A stretch of DNA of 64,000 nucleotides, taken from Microlunatus soli. Its GTDB lineage: Bacteria; Actinomycetota; Actinomycetes; Propionibacteriales; Propionibacteriaceae. The DNA is taken from positions 6,138,001 through 6,202,000 of the forward strand of contig NZ_LT629772.1 in the NCBI RefSeq assembly GCF_900105385.1. The letters are read 5' to 3'. Each line of letters starts with the position of its first letter. The first letter of the stretch is position 1. The notes beneath the pieces are model-generated. The model was given only the letters and a program-made list of their open reading frames with translations, was not told the origin of the DNA and did not search any database. The position numbers and the translations under genes were made by a program. This document shows, piece after piece, positions 57,351 to 64,000 of this stretch.

Positions 57351-58484
57351 ATGGGCGCCGTGAATGCTGCAGTCGAGGAACGTTCGGTGGTGGTCGTCGG
57401 CGCGGGGGTGCTCGGCGTTGCGAGCGCGCTGGCACTGGCGCGGCGCGGTGTCGGGGTGAGGTTGCTGACTGCCGGTCAGCCCGCCGACGGCGCGTCCGGT
57501 CGTTCCCTGGCCTGGCTGAACTCCGCCGCCGAACGCAGCGCCGCGTACCACGCGCTCCGGATGGCGGGGCTGCAGCGGTATCGCCGACTGGCAGCCGACT
57601 GCGGCGGCTCCGCCGTTCACCTGGACGGCGCCCTGAACTGGGCTGCTCCCGGGGAGTCGTACCGGGCTCGCCATGATCATGAGCAGCGCATCGGCTATCC
57701 CAGCCGTTGGGTCGACGCCCGGTTCGTCGCCGATCGGGTGCCCGGCGTCGATCCCGCCATGCTGCCGGCCGAGGGTGCGATCCTCAACCCGTCCGACGGC
57801 TGGGTCGACCTGCCGATGTTGATCACCACGTTGCTGGCCCGGTTCGCCGACCTCGGAGGTGAGGTGATCACCGAAGCGGGAGAGTGTCGGGTCGAACTGT
57901 CCGGTGGCCGTACGGTCGGTGTGATCACCGGAACCGGCCGCCGGATCGGCGCCGACGCCGTGCTGTTGGCCGCCGGTGCGGCGACGCCCGGGATGGCCGC
58001 CGACCTCGGTTTCGCGCTGCCCGACCAGACGTCGATCGCCGCACTGGCCCGGGTCCGGCCGGTCGACGGACCGACCGATCTGCAGGTCGTGCTGAACACC
58101 CCGGCAGTGTCCGTGCGACCGACCGTGGACGGCGGGCTGGTGATGGACTCGGGCTGGTCGGAGCGAGAGGTGGTCCGGCTCGCCGACGGCAGCCACCGGG
58201 TCGAGCGGTCCACCCTGGACCGGCTGCTGGACGAGGCCCGTGCCGTACTGGCCGGCCATCCGCGGCTGCAGCTGCTGGGCGTCGGTCACGGACCCAAGCC
58301 GATCCCGGGCGACGGTGAACCGGTGCTCGGCCCGCTGCCCGGGGTCGACGGCTGTTGGGTGGCGTTCAGTCATTCCGGAGCGACGCTCGGATTGATCGTC
58401 GGCGAACTGCTGGCGGCCGAAATCGCCGGTGCCGATCCCGATCCGCTGCTGGCCGATTTCCGGCCCAGCAGATTCGAAGCCTGA
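57351..58484 (+). CDS. FAD-dependent oxidoreductase (DAO family)
   Basis: This is a 377-residue FAD-binding oxidoreductase of the D-amino-acid/glycine-oxidase type. The dinucleotide-binding motif is VVVVGAGVLGVASALALARRG. A deeper FAD segment is DGASGRSLAWLNSAAERSAAYHALR, and the C-terminal substrate/FAD motif is GHGPKPIPGDGEPVLGPLPGV with FSHSGATLG. It should oxidise a secondary amine or amino acid. The substrate is unknown. A GTG at 57360 is an alternative start. The gene ends just before the 28-bp hairpin. Confidence 0.9.
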   Translation: MGAVNAAVEERSVVVVGAGVLGVASALALARRGVGVRLLTAGQPADGASGRSLAWLNSAAERSAAYHALRMAGLQRYRRLAADCGGSAVHLDGALNWAAPGESYRARHDHEQRIGYPSRWVDARFVADRVPGVDPAMLPAEGAILNPSDGWVDLPMLITTLLARFADLGGEVITEAGECRVELSGGRTVGVITGTGRRIGADAVLLAAGAATPGMAADLGFALPDQTSIAALARVRPVDGPTDLQVVLNTPAVSVRPTVDGGLVMDSGWSEREVVRLADGSHRVERSTLDRLLDEARAVLAGHPRLQLLGVGHGPKPIPGDGEPVLGPLPGVDGCWVAFSHSGATLGLIVGELLAAEIAGADPDPLLADFRPSRFEA

Positions 58485-58495
58485 CCCGCCCCAAT

Positions 58496-58560
58496 CCGCC
58501 GACCCGTCAATTTCTCCCCGACACGCCCGGAATGTCGGGGAGGAATTGACGGGTCGGCGG
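58496..58560. terminator. 28-bp hairpin shared by convergent genes
   Basis: CCGCCGACCCGTCAATT and the rest of a 28-base arm (58496-58523) pair with its inverted copy (58533-58560) across a nine-base loop, with one wobble position. It lies between the convergent oxidoreductase and TetR genes and would serve both as terminator. The TetR stop falls within it, and both strands encode a PPTRQFLPD peptide in some frame. Confidence 0.7.
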
Positions 58561-59133
58561 GGTGGCGAGGACGGCGCTCGTCGCGGCCCGTACGACATCG
58601 TCGATCCAGTCCGGGATCGGTGCGGCGCGGGCGATGTAGTCGCGGATGAGTCCGTACGGGATCGCCTTCACCGCGGCATCGACCCACGCCCTGCCCTGCG
58701 GCCCGAGTTCGCCGAAGGCTGCGTGAATCGCGTCGCCGAGTGCGGCGTTCATCTCGTCGTTGACCCGGGCCACCTGATCGCGCAGGTCGTCCGGGCCGAC
58801 CTGCAGCAGGTCCTGGCGATGGAACATCTTCATCGCCCGAGCCTCGGTCGGATGTTGTCGGCAGTACCTCGGCTGGTGCAACGCCGCGGTGAGCAACGGG
58901 TCGGGGCCGCGGGTGGCTTCCATGATGCCGACGTGGAACCGGCGGATCGACCGCAACCAGAGCCGGGCCAGCAGTTCGTCGCGGGAGGCGAAACGCAGGT
59001 AGATCGATCCGGTGTGGATGCCGGCCTGGCGGCCGATGTCGGCGATCGTCGGCCGAGTCACGCTGGGATCGGCCAACAGGTCTCGGGCAGCGTCGAGCAC
59101 CTGGTCGTCGGTGAACTGTCGAGGGCGGGCCAC
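58507..59133 (-). CDS. TetR family regulator with hairpin-encoded C-terminus
   Basis: This is a 208-residue TetR regulator. The N-terminal helix-turn-helix is RPTIADIGRQAGIHTGSIYLRFASRDELLARL, and the rest is the helical ligand-binding domain. The last 18 or so residues (PPTRQFLPDIPGVSGRN) are encoded by one arm of the 28-bp hairpin and may be an accident of where the terminator sits. The small membrane protein gene is divergent and a likely target. Confidence 0.85.
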   Translation of the reverse strand: MARPRQFTDDQVLDAARDLLADPSVTRPTIADIGRQAGIHTGSIYLRFASRDELLARLWLRSIRRFHVGIMEATRGPDPLLTAALHQPRYCRQHPTEARAMKMFHRQDLLQVGPDDLRDQVARVNDEMNAALGDAIHAAFGELGPQGRAWVDAAVKAIPYGLIRDYIARAAPIPDWIDDVVRAATSAVLATPPTRQFLPDIPGVSGRN

Positions 59134-59210
59134 CTCGGCATGCTAATCCGGCCCGCTCGGGAGCTGTGGGCGAATTCACGTTGCGGAGCTCCTGCCGTGC
59201 TGGCATGTTT

Positions 59211-59573
59211 ATGAATATGAGTTCAAAAACGAGGCCGGTGGTCGGCATCATGGTGATCGTGATCGGTCTGGTGCACACGGTGATGGGCCTGGTGATCTGG
59301 TTGTCCGACGAGACGGCGACCGCGACGTCCGCCGAACACGTCTGGTTCACCGCGTTCGGTGTCATCGCGATCGGTCTGGGGATCGCGATCGTGGAACTGG
59401 AGCGTTCCCGCGGTTTCGTGCCGCCGGCGGTGCTGGCCGCGATCGTTGCGGTGATGTTGTACGGCGTGATCCTGGTCGGGCCGGCGTCGGGGTTCGTGTC
59501 GCTGCTGATCCCGATCGGTTTCGGGGTGTACGGGTGGCTTCGGCGGCGCCACCGGCTGGCGCGAGCCGCCTGA
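59211..59573 (+). CDS. Small four-helix membrane protein (DUF6463-like)
   Basis: This 120-residue membrane protein has about four hydrophobic segments (VVGIMVIVIGLVHTVMGLVI, then FTAFGVIAIGLGIAIV, VLAAIVAVMLYGVILVG and FVSLLIPIGFGVYGWL). The pattern fits small DUF6463-type proteins seen next to TetR genes, though I am not sure. The start is uncertain: ATG at 59205, 59211 and 59217 are in frame. Function is unknown; control by the divergent TetR gene is likely. Confidence 0.65.
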   Translation: MNMSSKTRPVVGIMVIVIGLVHTVMGLVIWLSDETATATSAEHVWFTAFGVIAIGLGIAIVELERSRGFVPPAVLAAIVAVMLYGVILVGPASGFVSLLIPIGFGVYGWLRRRHRLARAA

Positions 59574-59639
59574 TTCCGGGTGGCTGCGGCTCCGGTTGCC
59601 CCGTACCCAGGCACGGGGTCCGAGCGCTACGGTGGGCGG

Positions 59640-59993
59640 GTGACCGACTGGCTGCAGTACGCGCTGGCCAAGCCGGGCGCTTGGCGTGATCAACCCTTCG
59701 GCGACGACGTCGTGGCCAAGGTCGGGCCGAAGATCTTCGTCTTCCTCGGCGGATCCGGCGTGGGGGCGGTGTCCGGTGTCGGCGTCAGTTGCGGTGATCG
59801 CGACGCGGCCGACGAATGGTTGCAGCGCTACCCCGACGATGCCGCCGTGATGGCCTACATCGGGCGGCACGGTTGGAATTCGCTGCGGGTCGGCGGCGCG
59901 ATTCCCGACGACGAGATCGCCGATGCGATCGATACCTCCTATGGACTGGTGGTCGCCAAGCTGCCCCGCAAGGTCCGGGACGCTTTGAGTTGA
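59640..59993 (+). CDS. MmcQ/YjbR family protein
   Basis: This 117-residue protein has the MmcQ/YjbR fold. Markers are LAKPGAWRDQPFGDDVVAKVGPKIF and the helix-strand end (DEIADAIDTSYGLVVAKLPRKVRDAL). Members look like double-wing DNA-binding folds, but their role is not established. I used GTG 59640; the frame extends upstream to 59580 in a stretch that does not look like family sequence. Confidence 0.83.
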   Translation: MTDWLQYALAKPGAWRDQPFGDDVVAKVGPKIFVFLGGSGVGAVSGVGVSCGDRDAADEWLQRYPDDAAVMAYIGRHGWNSLRVGGAIPDDEIADAIDTSYGLVVAKLPRKVRDALS

Positions 59994-60008
59994 GTGATCC
60001 GGCGGGAG

Positions 60009-60626
60009 TCAGTTGACGAAGACGCCGGCCTTCGCGGCGACCGACGCTGCCCGGGCGGCACGATCGGCATCGCCGACGGTGATTCGGTCCGGCGTGGTCA
60101 GCAGCCGGTAGTAGAGCGGTGCCGAGGTTGCCCGGATGACCTGCGCCGGGTCGGTGCCGACGGGAACCTCGCCGCGCGCGATCGCGGACTGGACGCAGGG
60201 TGCCCACTCCTGCACCCGGACGGCATAGAACCTATGCAGCGCGGCGGCGGTCGCCGGATCGGTGGTCGCGGCGGCGATCAGCGCGGTGAACAACGTGCCC
60301 TGCCGCGGGTCGATCAGCGTCTTGCGCACCAGTCGGGCATTGGCACGAAGATCGGAATCGAGATCTCCACTGTCGGTCCTGGGCAGCGACGAGGTCGCCA
60401 TCTCGGTCAGCAGGTCGGCGATCAGGCCGGGGACGGTTCCCCAGCGTCGGTAGACCGTCGACTTGCCGACGCCGGCCCGAGCGGCCACCACGCCGAGGTC
60501 CAGTCCGGGCAGGCCGGTCTCGGCGAGTTGGTCGCCGGCGGCGGTGAGCACATCCTCCCGGACCCGCGCGGTACGACCGCCGGGGCGGGTCAGTCGATCG
60601 GACGGGACGTTGCCGGACGGCGTCAT
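60009..60626 (-). CDS. TetR family regulator
   Basis: This is a 205-residue TetR regulator. The helix-turn-helix is GLDLGVVAARAGVGKSTVYRRWGTVPGLIADLL, and a helical C-terminal ligand-binding domain follows. The aldo-keto reductase gene is divergent, separated by about 100 bases that include a palindrome, so self-regulation and control of the reductase are likely. Ligand unknown. Confidence 0.9.
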   Translation of the reverse strand: MTPSGNVPSDRLTRPGGRTARVREDVLTAAGDQLAETGLPGLDLGVVAARAGVGKSTVYRRWGTVPGLIADLLTEMATSSLPRTDSGDLDSDLRANARLVRKTLIDPRQGTLFTALIAAATTDPATAAALHRFYAVRVQEWAPCVQSAIARGEVPVGTDPAQVIRATSAPLYYRLLTTPDRITVGDADRAARAASVAAKAGVFVN

Positions 60627-60682
60627 TAATGGGACTCCAGTTTCGTTTGTTCGGATCTGGTGGTAGCTTCATGATCAATACT

Positions 60683-60702
60683 AACGGGATTGTAGTCCTG
60701 TT
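60683..60702. promoter_or_regulatory. Candidate TetR operator
   Basis: AACGGGA and TCCTGTT are inverted repeats (one mismatch) separated by six bases between the divergent TetR and aldo-keto reductase genes. A GGGACTCCAGTTTC stretch just after the TetR start is a second candidate half-site. Confidence 0.45.
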
Positions 60703-60724
60703 AAAGATGATCATGGGGGAGTCG

Positions 60725-61759
60725 ATGGAATATCGCAGACTGGGCAGCTCCGGACTGAGCGTGCCGGTGCTGAGCCTCGGCACCGGCACCTTCGGTGGCC
60801 GCGGAAAGCTCTTCGAGGCTTGGGGAAACACCGATGTCGCCGGTGCGCGGGCGCTGATCGACATCTCAATCGACCACGGAGTGAATCTCTTCGACACCGC
60901 TGATGTCTACTCCTTCGGTGCCGCCGAGGAGATCCTCGGTGCCGCCATCAAAGGGCGTCGCGACGACGTCCTGTTGTCGACCAAGGCCGGGCTACCGACC
61001 GGCGACGGGCCGTCCGAGGCCGGCACCTCGCGGTCCCGGCTGATCACCGCGGTCGACGGCGCGCTGAGGCGGTTGCAGACCGACCGGATCGACCTGTTCC
61101 AGTTGCACGCCTACGACGCCGCGACGCCGATCGTCGAGGTGCTGTCGACCTTGGACGAGCTGGTCCGTGCCGGCAAGATCCGTTACGTCGGGGTCTCCAA
61201 CTTCTCCGGCTGGCAGCTGATGAAATCGGTCGGCCTGGCCGACACGTACGGCTTCCCGCGCTATGTCTCCCACCAGGTCTACTACTCGCTGGCCGGGCGC
61301 GGCTACGAGTGGGAGCTGATGCCGCTCGGGCTGGCCGAGGGGATCGGTGCGATGGTGTGGAGCCCGCTCGGATGGGGGCGGCTGACCGGTCGAATCCGAC
61401 GCGGCAGCGGGCTGCCGGCCGGCAGCCGGCTGCACACCACCGCCGACGCCGGACCGCCGGTCGACGACGAACGGCTCTACCGGATCATCGAGGTGCTGGA
61501 CGAGATCTCCGCGGAGACCGGTCGAGCGATCCCGCAGATCGCCATCAATTGGCTGCTGGGTCGGCCGACGGTGAGTTCGGTCATCGTAGGTGCCCGGGAC
61601 GCCGACCAGTTGCGGCAGAATCTCGGTGCGGTCGGCTGGCGGTTGACCGACGAGCAGGTGGCCCGGCTGGATGCGGTCAGCGCGACCGATGCGCCGTACC
61701 CGTACTTCGCCTATCAGCGGCAGCAGGGGTTCGCCCGGCTGAACCCGGCACCAGTCTGA
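60725..61759 (+). CDS. Aldo-keto reductase
   Basis: This is a 344-residue NADPH-dependent aldo-keto reductase of the YghZ/Tas-like group. The catalytic tetrad is complete: Asp57 and Tyr62 (LFDTADVYSFG), Lys87 (LLSTKAGLP), and His128 (DLFQLHAYD). The C-terminal nucleotide-binding stretch is SSVIVGARDADQLRQNLGAVGWRL. GGGGGAGTCG precedes ATG 60725. Likely regulated by the divergent TetR protein; substrate unknown. Confidence 0.93.
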   Translation: MEYRRLGSSGLSVPVLSLGTGTFGGRGKLFEAWGNTDVAGARALIDISIDHGVNLFDTADVYSFGAAEEILGAAIKGRRDDVLLSTKAGLPTGDGPSEAGTSRSRLITAVDGALRRLQTDRIDLFQLHAYDAATPIVEVLSTLDELVRAGKIRYVGVSNFSGWQLMKSVGLADTYGFPRYVSHQVYYSLAGRGYEWELMPLGLAEGIGAMVWSPLGWGRLTGRIRRGSGLPAGSRLHTTADAGPPVDDERLYRIIEVLDEISAETGRAIPQIAINWLLGRPTVSSVIVGARDADQLRQNLGAVGWRLTDEQVARLDAVSATDAPYPYFAYQRQQGFARLNPAPV

Positions 61760-61847
61760 GCCGGATGTCGGTGTCCGGCCCGGACGCCGCGAGATGACCG
61801 GGCGCCGCGAGATGAGTTGGGGGGTGCTTCTCGGATAGGGTCTTCTG

Positions 61848-62633
61848 GTGCCCATGCCGAACGACACCGCCGCCCAGCGTGCCGACCATCTCGAACTGCT
61901 TCCTGCCGTCGACGTGGCGGGTGGCCAGGCGGTCCAACTGGTCCAGGGCAAGGCCGGCAGTGAGAAGGTCTTCGGCGATCCGGTCGCGGCGGCGGCCCGC
62001 TGGGCCGAGTCCGGCGCGGAGTGGATCCATCTGGTCGACCTGGATGCCGCATTCGGTCGGGGCAGCAATGCCGAGGTGATCGCCGAGGTGATCAGCCGCA
62101 CCGCCGAGGTCTCCTCGCTGCGGTTCGAGCTGTCCGGTGGCATCCGTGACGACGCTTCGCTGGAGCGTGCGCTGTCCACCGGATGTGCGCGCGTCAATAT
62201 CGGCACCGCGGCGCTGGAGCAGCCGCAATGGTGTGAGGCGGTGATCAAGGAGCACCGCGACCGGATCGCGATCGGGCTGGACGTCCGCGGCGAGACTCTG
62301 GCCGCGCGTGGCTGGACCACCGAGGGCGGCAACGTGTACGAGACGCTGCAGCGGCTGGACGCGGCCGGTTGCGCCCGCTACGTGGTGACCGATGTTGCCT
62401 CCGACGGCATGCTCGCCGGACCCAACTACGACCTGCTGCGGTCGATCTGCGAACGAACCGACAAGCCGGTCGTCGCCAGCGGTGGCATCTCCACCTTGGA
62501 CGATATCGCCCGGCTCCGCGAACTGGTCGGCATCGGCGTCGAGGGAGCGATCATCGGCACCGCACTGTACGTCGGCAACTTCACCCTCTCCGACGCGTTG
62601 GACACCGCCGGCCGAGCCGAGGGGGACCGTTGA
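61848..62633 (+). CDS. priA: Bifunctional HisA/TrpF isomerase
   Basis: PriA carries out both the HisA step of histidine synthesis and the TrpF step of tryptophan synthesis in actinobacteria. The 261-residue TIM barrel has two phosphate-binding halves and catalytic Asp in [10 protein letters not shown] (Asp22) and GLDVRGE (Asp145), with the arginine-rich loops ([11 protein letters not shown] and VTDVASDG) of the dual-function enzyme. No separate trpF is in the window, so it probably serves both pathways. It starts at GTG 61848 or ATG 61854, and its stop overlaps the next gene. Confidence 0.93.
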   Translation: MPMPNDTAAQRADHLELLPAVDVAGGQAVQLVQGKAGSEKVFGDPVAAAARWAESGAEWIHLVDLDAAFGRGSNAEVIAEVISRTAEVSSLRFELSGGIRDDASLERALSTGCARVNIGTAALEQPQWCEAVIKEHRDRIAIGLDVRGETLAARGWTTEGGNVYETLQRLDAAGCARYVVTDVASDGMLAGPNYDLLRSICERTDKPVVASGGISTLDDIARLRELVGIGVEGAIIGTALYVGNFTLSDALDTAGRAEGDR

Positions 62634-64000
62634 GCACGGCTCCGGCGGAGTCGTTCGGTACGCCCCTGCAGGGTGCCACCCAGGCCGAGCATCCGGCTCC
62701 CACGTTGGATGGCCGGTTGAAGGATCTGCTGGCCGGCAAGCGAATCCTGCTGACCGGCGTCACCGGGTTCATCGGTGAGCAGCTGCTCTGGAAGATCCTC
62801 AACGACCTGCCGGACACGACCGCGGCGGTGCTGGTCCGCAAGAAGGGTTCGGCCACCGCGCGGTCGCGGACGATCGGCGTGGTCAAGAAAAAGATCTTCA
62901 AACCGCTGACCGAACCGTACGGTGGCCCGGAGGGTCTGGTCGATGCCCGGATCGAGGTGATCGAGGGCGATCTGCCGAACGTCCCGGAACTGCCGACCGA
63001 CATCGACGTCCTGGTGCACTGCGCCGGCGACGTCTCCTTCGACCCGCCGATCGACCGGGCGTTCAACACCAATCTGATCGGCACCGGCGCCCTGATCGAC
63101 CGGTTCCTGGAGTCCTGCACCGGAGCCGACGGTGAACTGACCCGGATGCCGCACTACGTGCACGTCTCGACCGCCTACACCGCCGGTCGGCGACGCGGCG
63201 CGATCGGTGAGGCGCCGCACGCGCACGACATCGACTACCGGGCCGAGATGGAGGCCGGGCTGGCGATGTCGGCCGAGATCGAGAACGCCTCCCGGACCGC
63301 CGATCAACTGACCAAGTTCCGCAAGGAGGCCGAGCGGGAGCATCGTGCCGCCGGCCACCTGATCACCGCAGCCGACACCGAACGGCGCCGCAAGGAATGG
63401 GTGCAGAAGAAACTGGTCGAGGCCGGCACCGAACGGGCCCGGTCGCTGGGCTGGACCGACGCCTACACCTTCACCAAGGCGCTGGGGGAGAAGCTGGTTG
63501 CCGAGAAGTGCGCCCATATCCGCGCCTCGATCGTCCGGCCGGCGATCGTGGAGTCCTCGATCAAACATCCCTATCCGGGCTGGATCGAGGGCTTCAAGAT
63601 GGCCGAGCCGCTGATCCTGGCCTACGGCCGCGGCGAACTGCCGGAGTTCCCCGCTTCGCCGGAGGCGGTCTGTGACGTGGTGCCGTGCGACTACGTGGTG
63701 AATGCGACGCTGGCGGTCGCGGCCACCGAACCGCATGTCGGGGTCTGCGAGTACTACCACGTCTCCTCCGGCGCCCGGAACCCGTTGACCTTCCAGCGGT
63801 TCTACACCTTCGTCAACGGCTACTTCACCGAGCATCCGTTGATCACCGGCGTCCGCGGCGCACCGGCGCTGCCGCAGTGGCAGTTCCCGGGCGCCGCCTC
63901 GGTCGAGCGGCTACTGTCCCGATCCGAACGTGGGCATGCGATCGCCGACCGCTTGATCAAGTTCGCACCGCGTTCCGAACGCACCCGCAAGGTCGCCAAG
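62630..64000 (+). CDS. Fatty acyl-CoA reductase-like SDR, partial
   Basis: The open frame runs from TTG 62630 (overlapping the priA stop) off the end of the window; 457 residues are seen. The N-terminal NAD(P)-binding domain is of the male-sterility/NAD_binding_4 type: [17 protein letters not shown] (TGxxGxxG), [22 protein letters not shown] and a [10 protein letters not shown] catalytic Tyr-Lys pair. It may reduce a fatty acyl thioester to an alcohol or aldehyde, or be the reductase half of a larger fusion. The 3' end is not present, so the full length is unknown. Confidence 0.87.
   Translation, partial: MSTAPAESFGTPLQGATQAEHPAPTLDGRLKDLLAGKRILLTGVTGFIGEQLLWKILNDLPDTTAAVLVRKKGSATARSRTIGVVKKKIFKPLTEPYGGPEGLVDARIEVIEGDLPNVPELPTDIDVLVHCAGDVSFDPPIDRAFNTNLIGTGALIDRFLESCTGADGELTRMPHYVHVSTAYTAGRRRGAIGEAPHAHDIDYRAEMEAGLAMSAEIENASRTADQLTKFRKEAEREHRAAGHLITAADTERRRKEWVQKKLVEAGTERARSLGWTDAYTFTKALGEKLVAEKCAHIRASIVRPAIVESSIKHPYPGWIEGFKMAEPLILAYGRGELPEFPASPEAVCDVVPCDYVVNATLAVAATEPHVGVCEYYHVSSGARNPLTFQRFYTFVNGYFTEHPLITGVRGAPALPQWQFPGAASVERLLSRSERGHAIADRLIKFAPRSERTRKVAK

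Overview
The window is 64 kb of G+C-rich DNA with tightly packed, often overlapping genes (ATGA and GTGA junctions). It comes from an actinomycete. The evidence is the hisI-trpE-membrane protein-trpC-trpB-trpA-lgt order, a PriA-type HisA/TrpF isomerase in place of separate hisA and trpF, a Pol-PE-ligase LigD, a DUF222/HNH protein and a mycothiol-type DinB-fold protein. A Propionibacteriaceae/Microlunatus-like source is my guess from gene content; nothing here proves it. I saw no rRNA, tRNA, CRISPR array, prophage or transposase gene.

Region by region. 1-4.7 kb: the 3' part of gatB, a CoA transferase, a VapBC-type toxin-antitoxin pair, a Ca2+/H+ antiporter and a TIGR03085-type protein. 4.85-11.05 kb: hisI plus a trp operon (trpE, two small membrane proteins, trpC, trpB, trpA); trpD, trpG and trpF are absent. 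11.05-15.8 kb: a probable extracytoplasmic redox block (MauE/DoxX-like protein, two DsbA-like proteins, ECF sigma factor with zinc anti-sigma factor, lipoprotein, cytochrome b) lying between trpA and lgt. 15.9-23.4 kb: lgt and the glutamate synthase pair gltB-gltD. 23.5-33.5 kb: accessory enzymes around dnaE. 33.6-48.3 kb: accessory genes, including a phosphotransferase, a galactonate dehydratase-like enzyme, a frameshifted HNH gene, a GntR-TetR fusion regulator, ligD, endonuclease I, and an MFS transporter with an ArsR-rhodanese regulator and a YbaK-type deacylase. 48.36-52.07 kb: hisD-hisC-hisB-hisH. 52.1-61.8 kb: accessory genes (lipoprotein, C39-like peptidase, sulfatase, HAD-DUF952 fusion, FAD oxidoreductase, two TetR regulators, aldo-keto reductase) that separate hisH from priA. 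61.85-64 kb: priA and the start of a fatty acyl-CoA reductase-like gene.

The trp and his genes fit together: TrpE, TrpC and TrpAB are made here, and PriA at 61.8 kb would supply the missing TrpF step as well as the HisA step.

The most unusual material is repetitive and palindromic. There are two long palindromic elements (15761-15927 and 55931-56090), a 28-bp hairpin that encodes the end of a TetR protein (58496-58560), a 19-bp tandem repeat that forms the end of the HAD gene (57233-57308), and at least eight copies of a short REP-like word (CCTTCGACA-GCTCAGG). Two of those copies are translated in frame, inside TrpA and LigD, into the same PEPVEG peptide.
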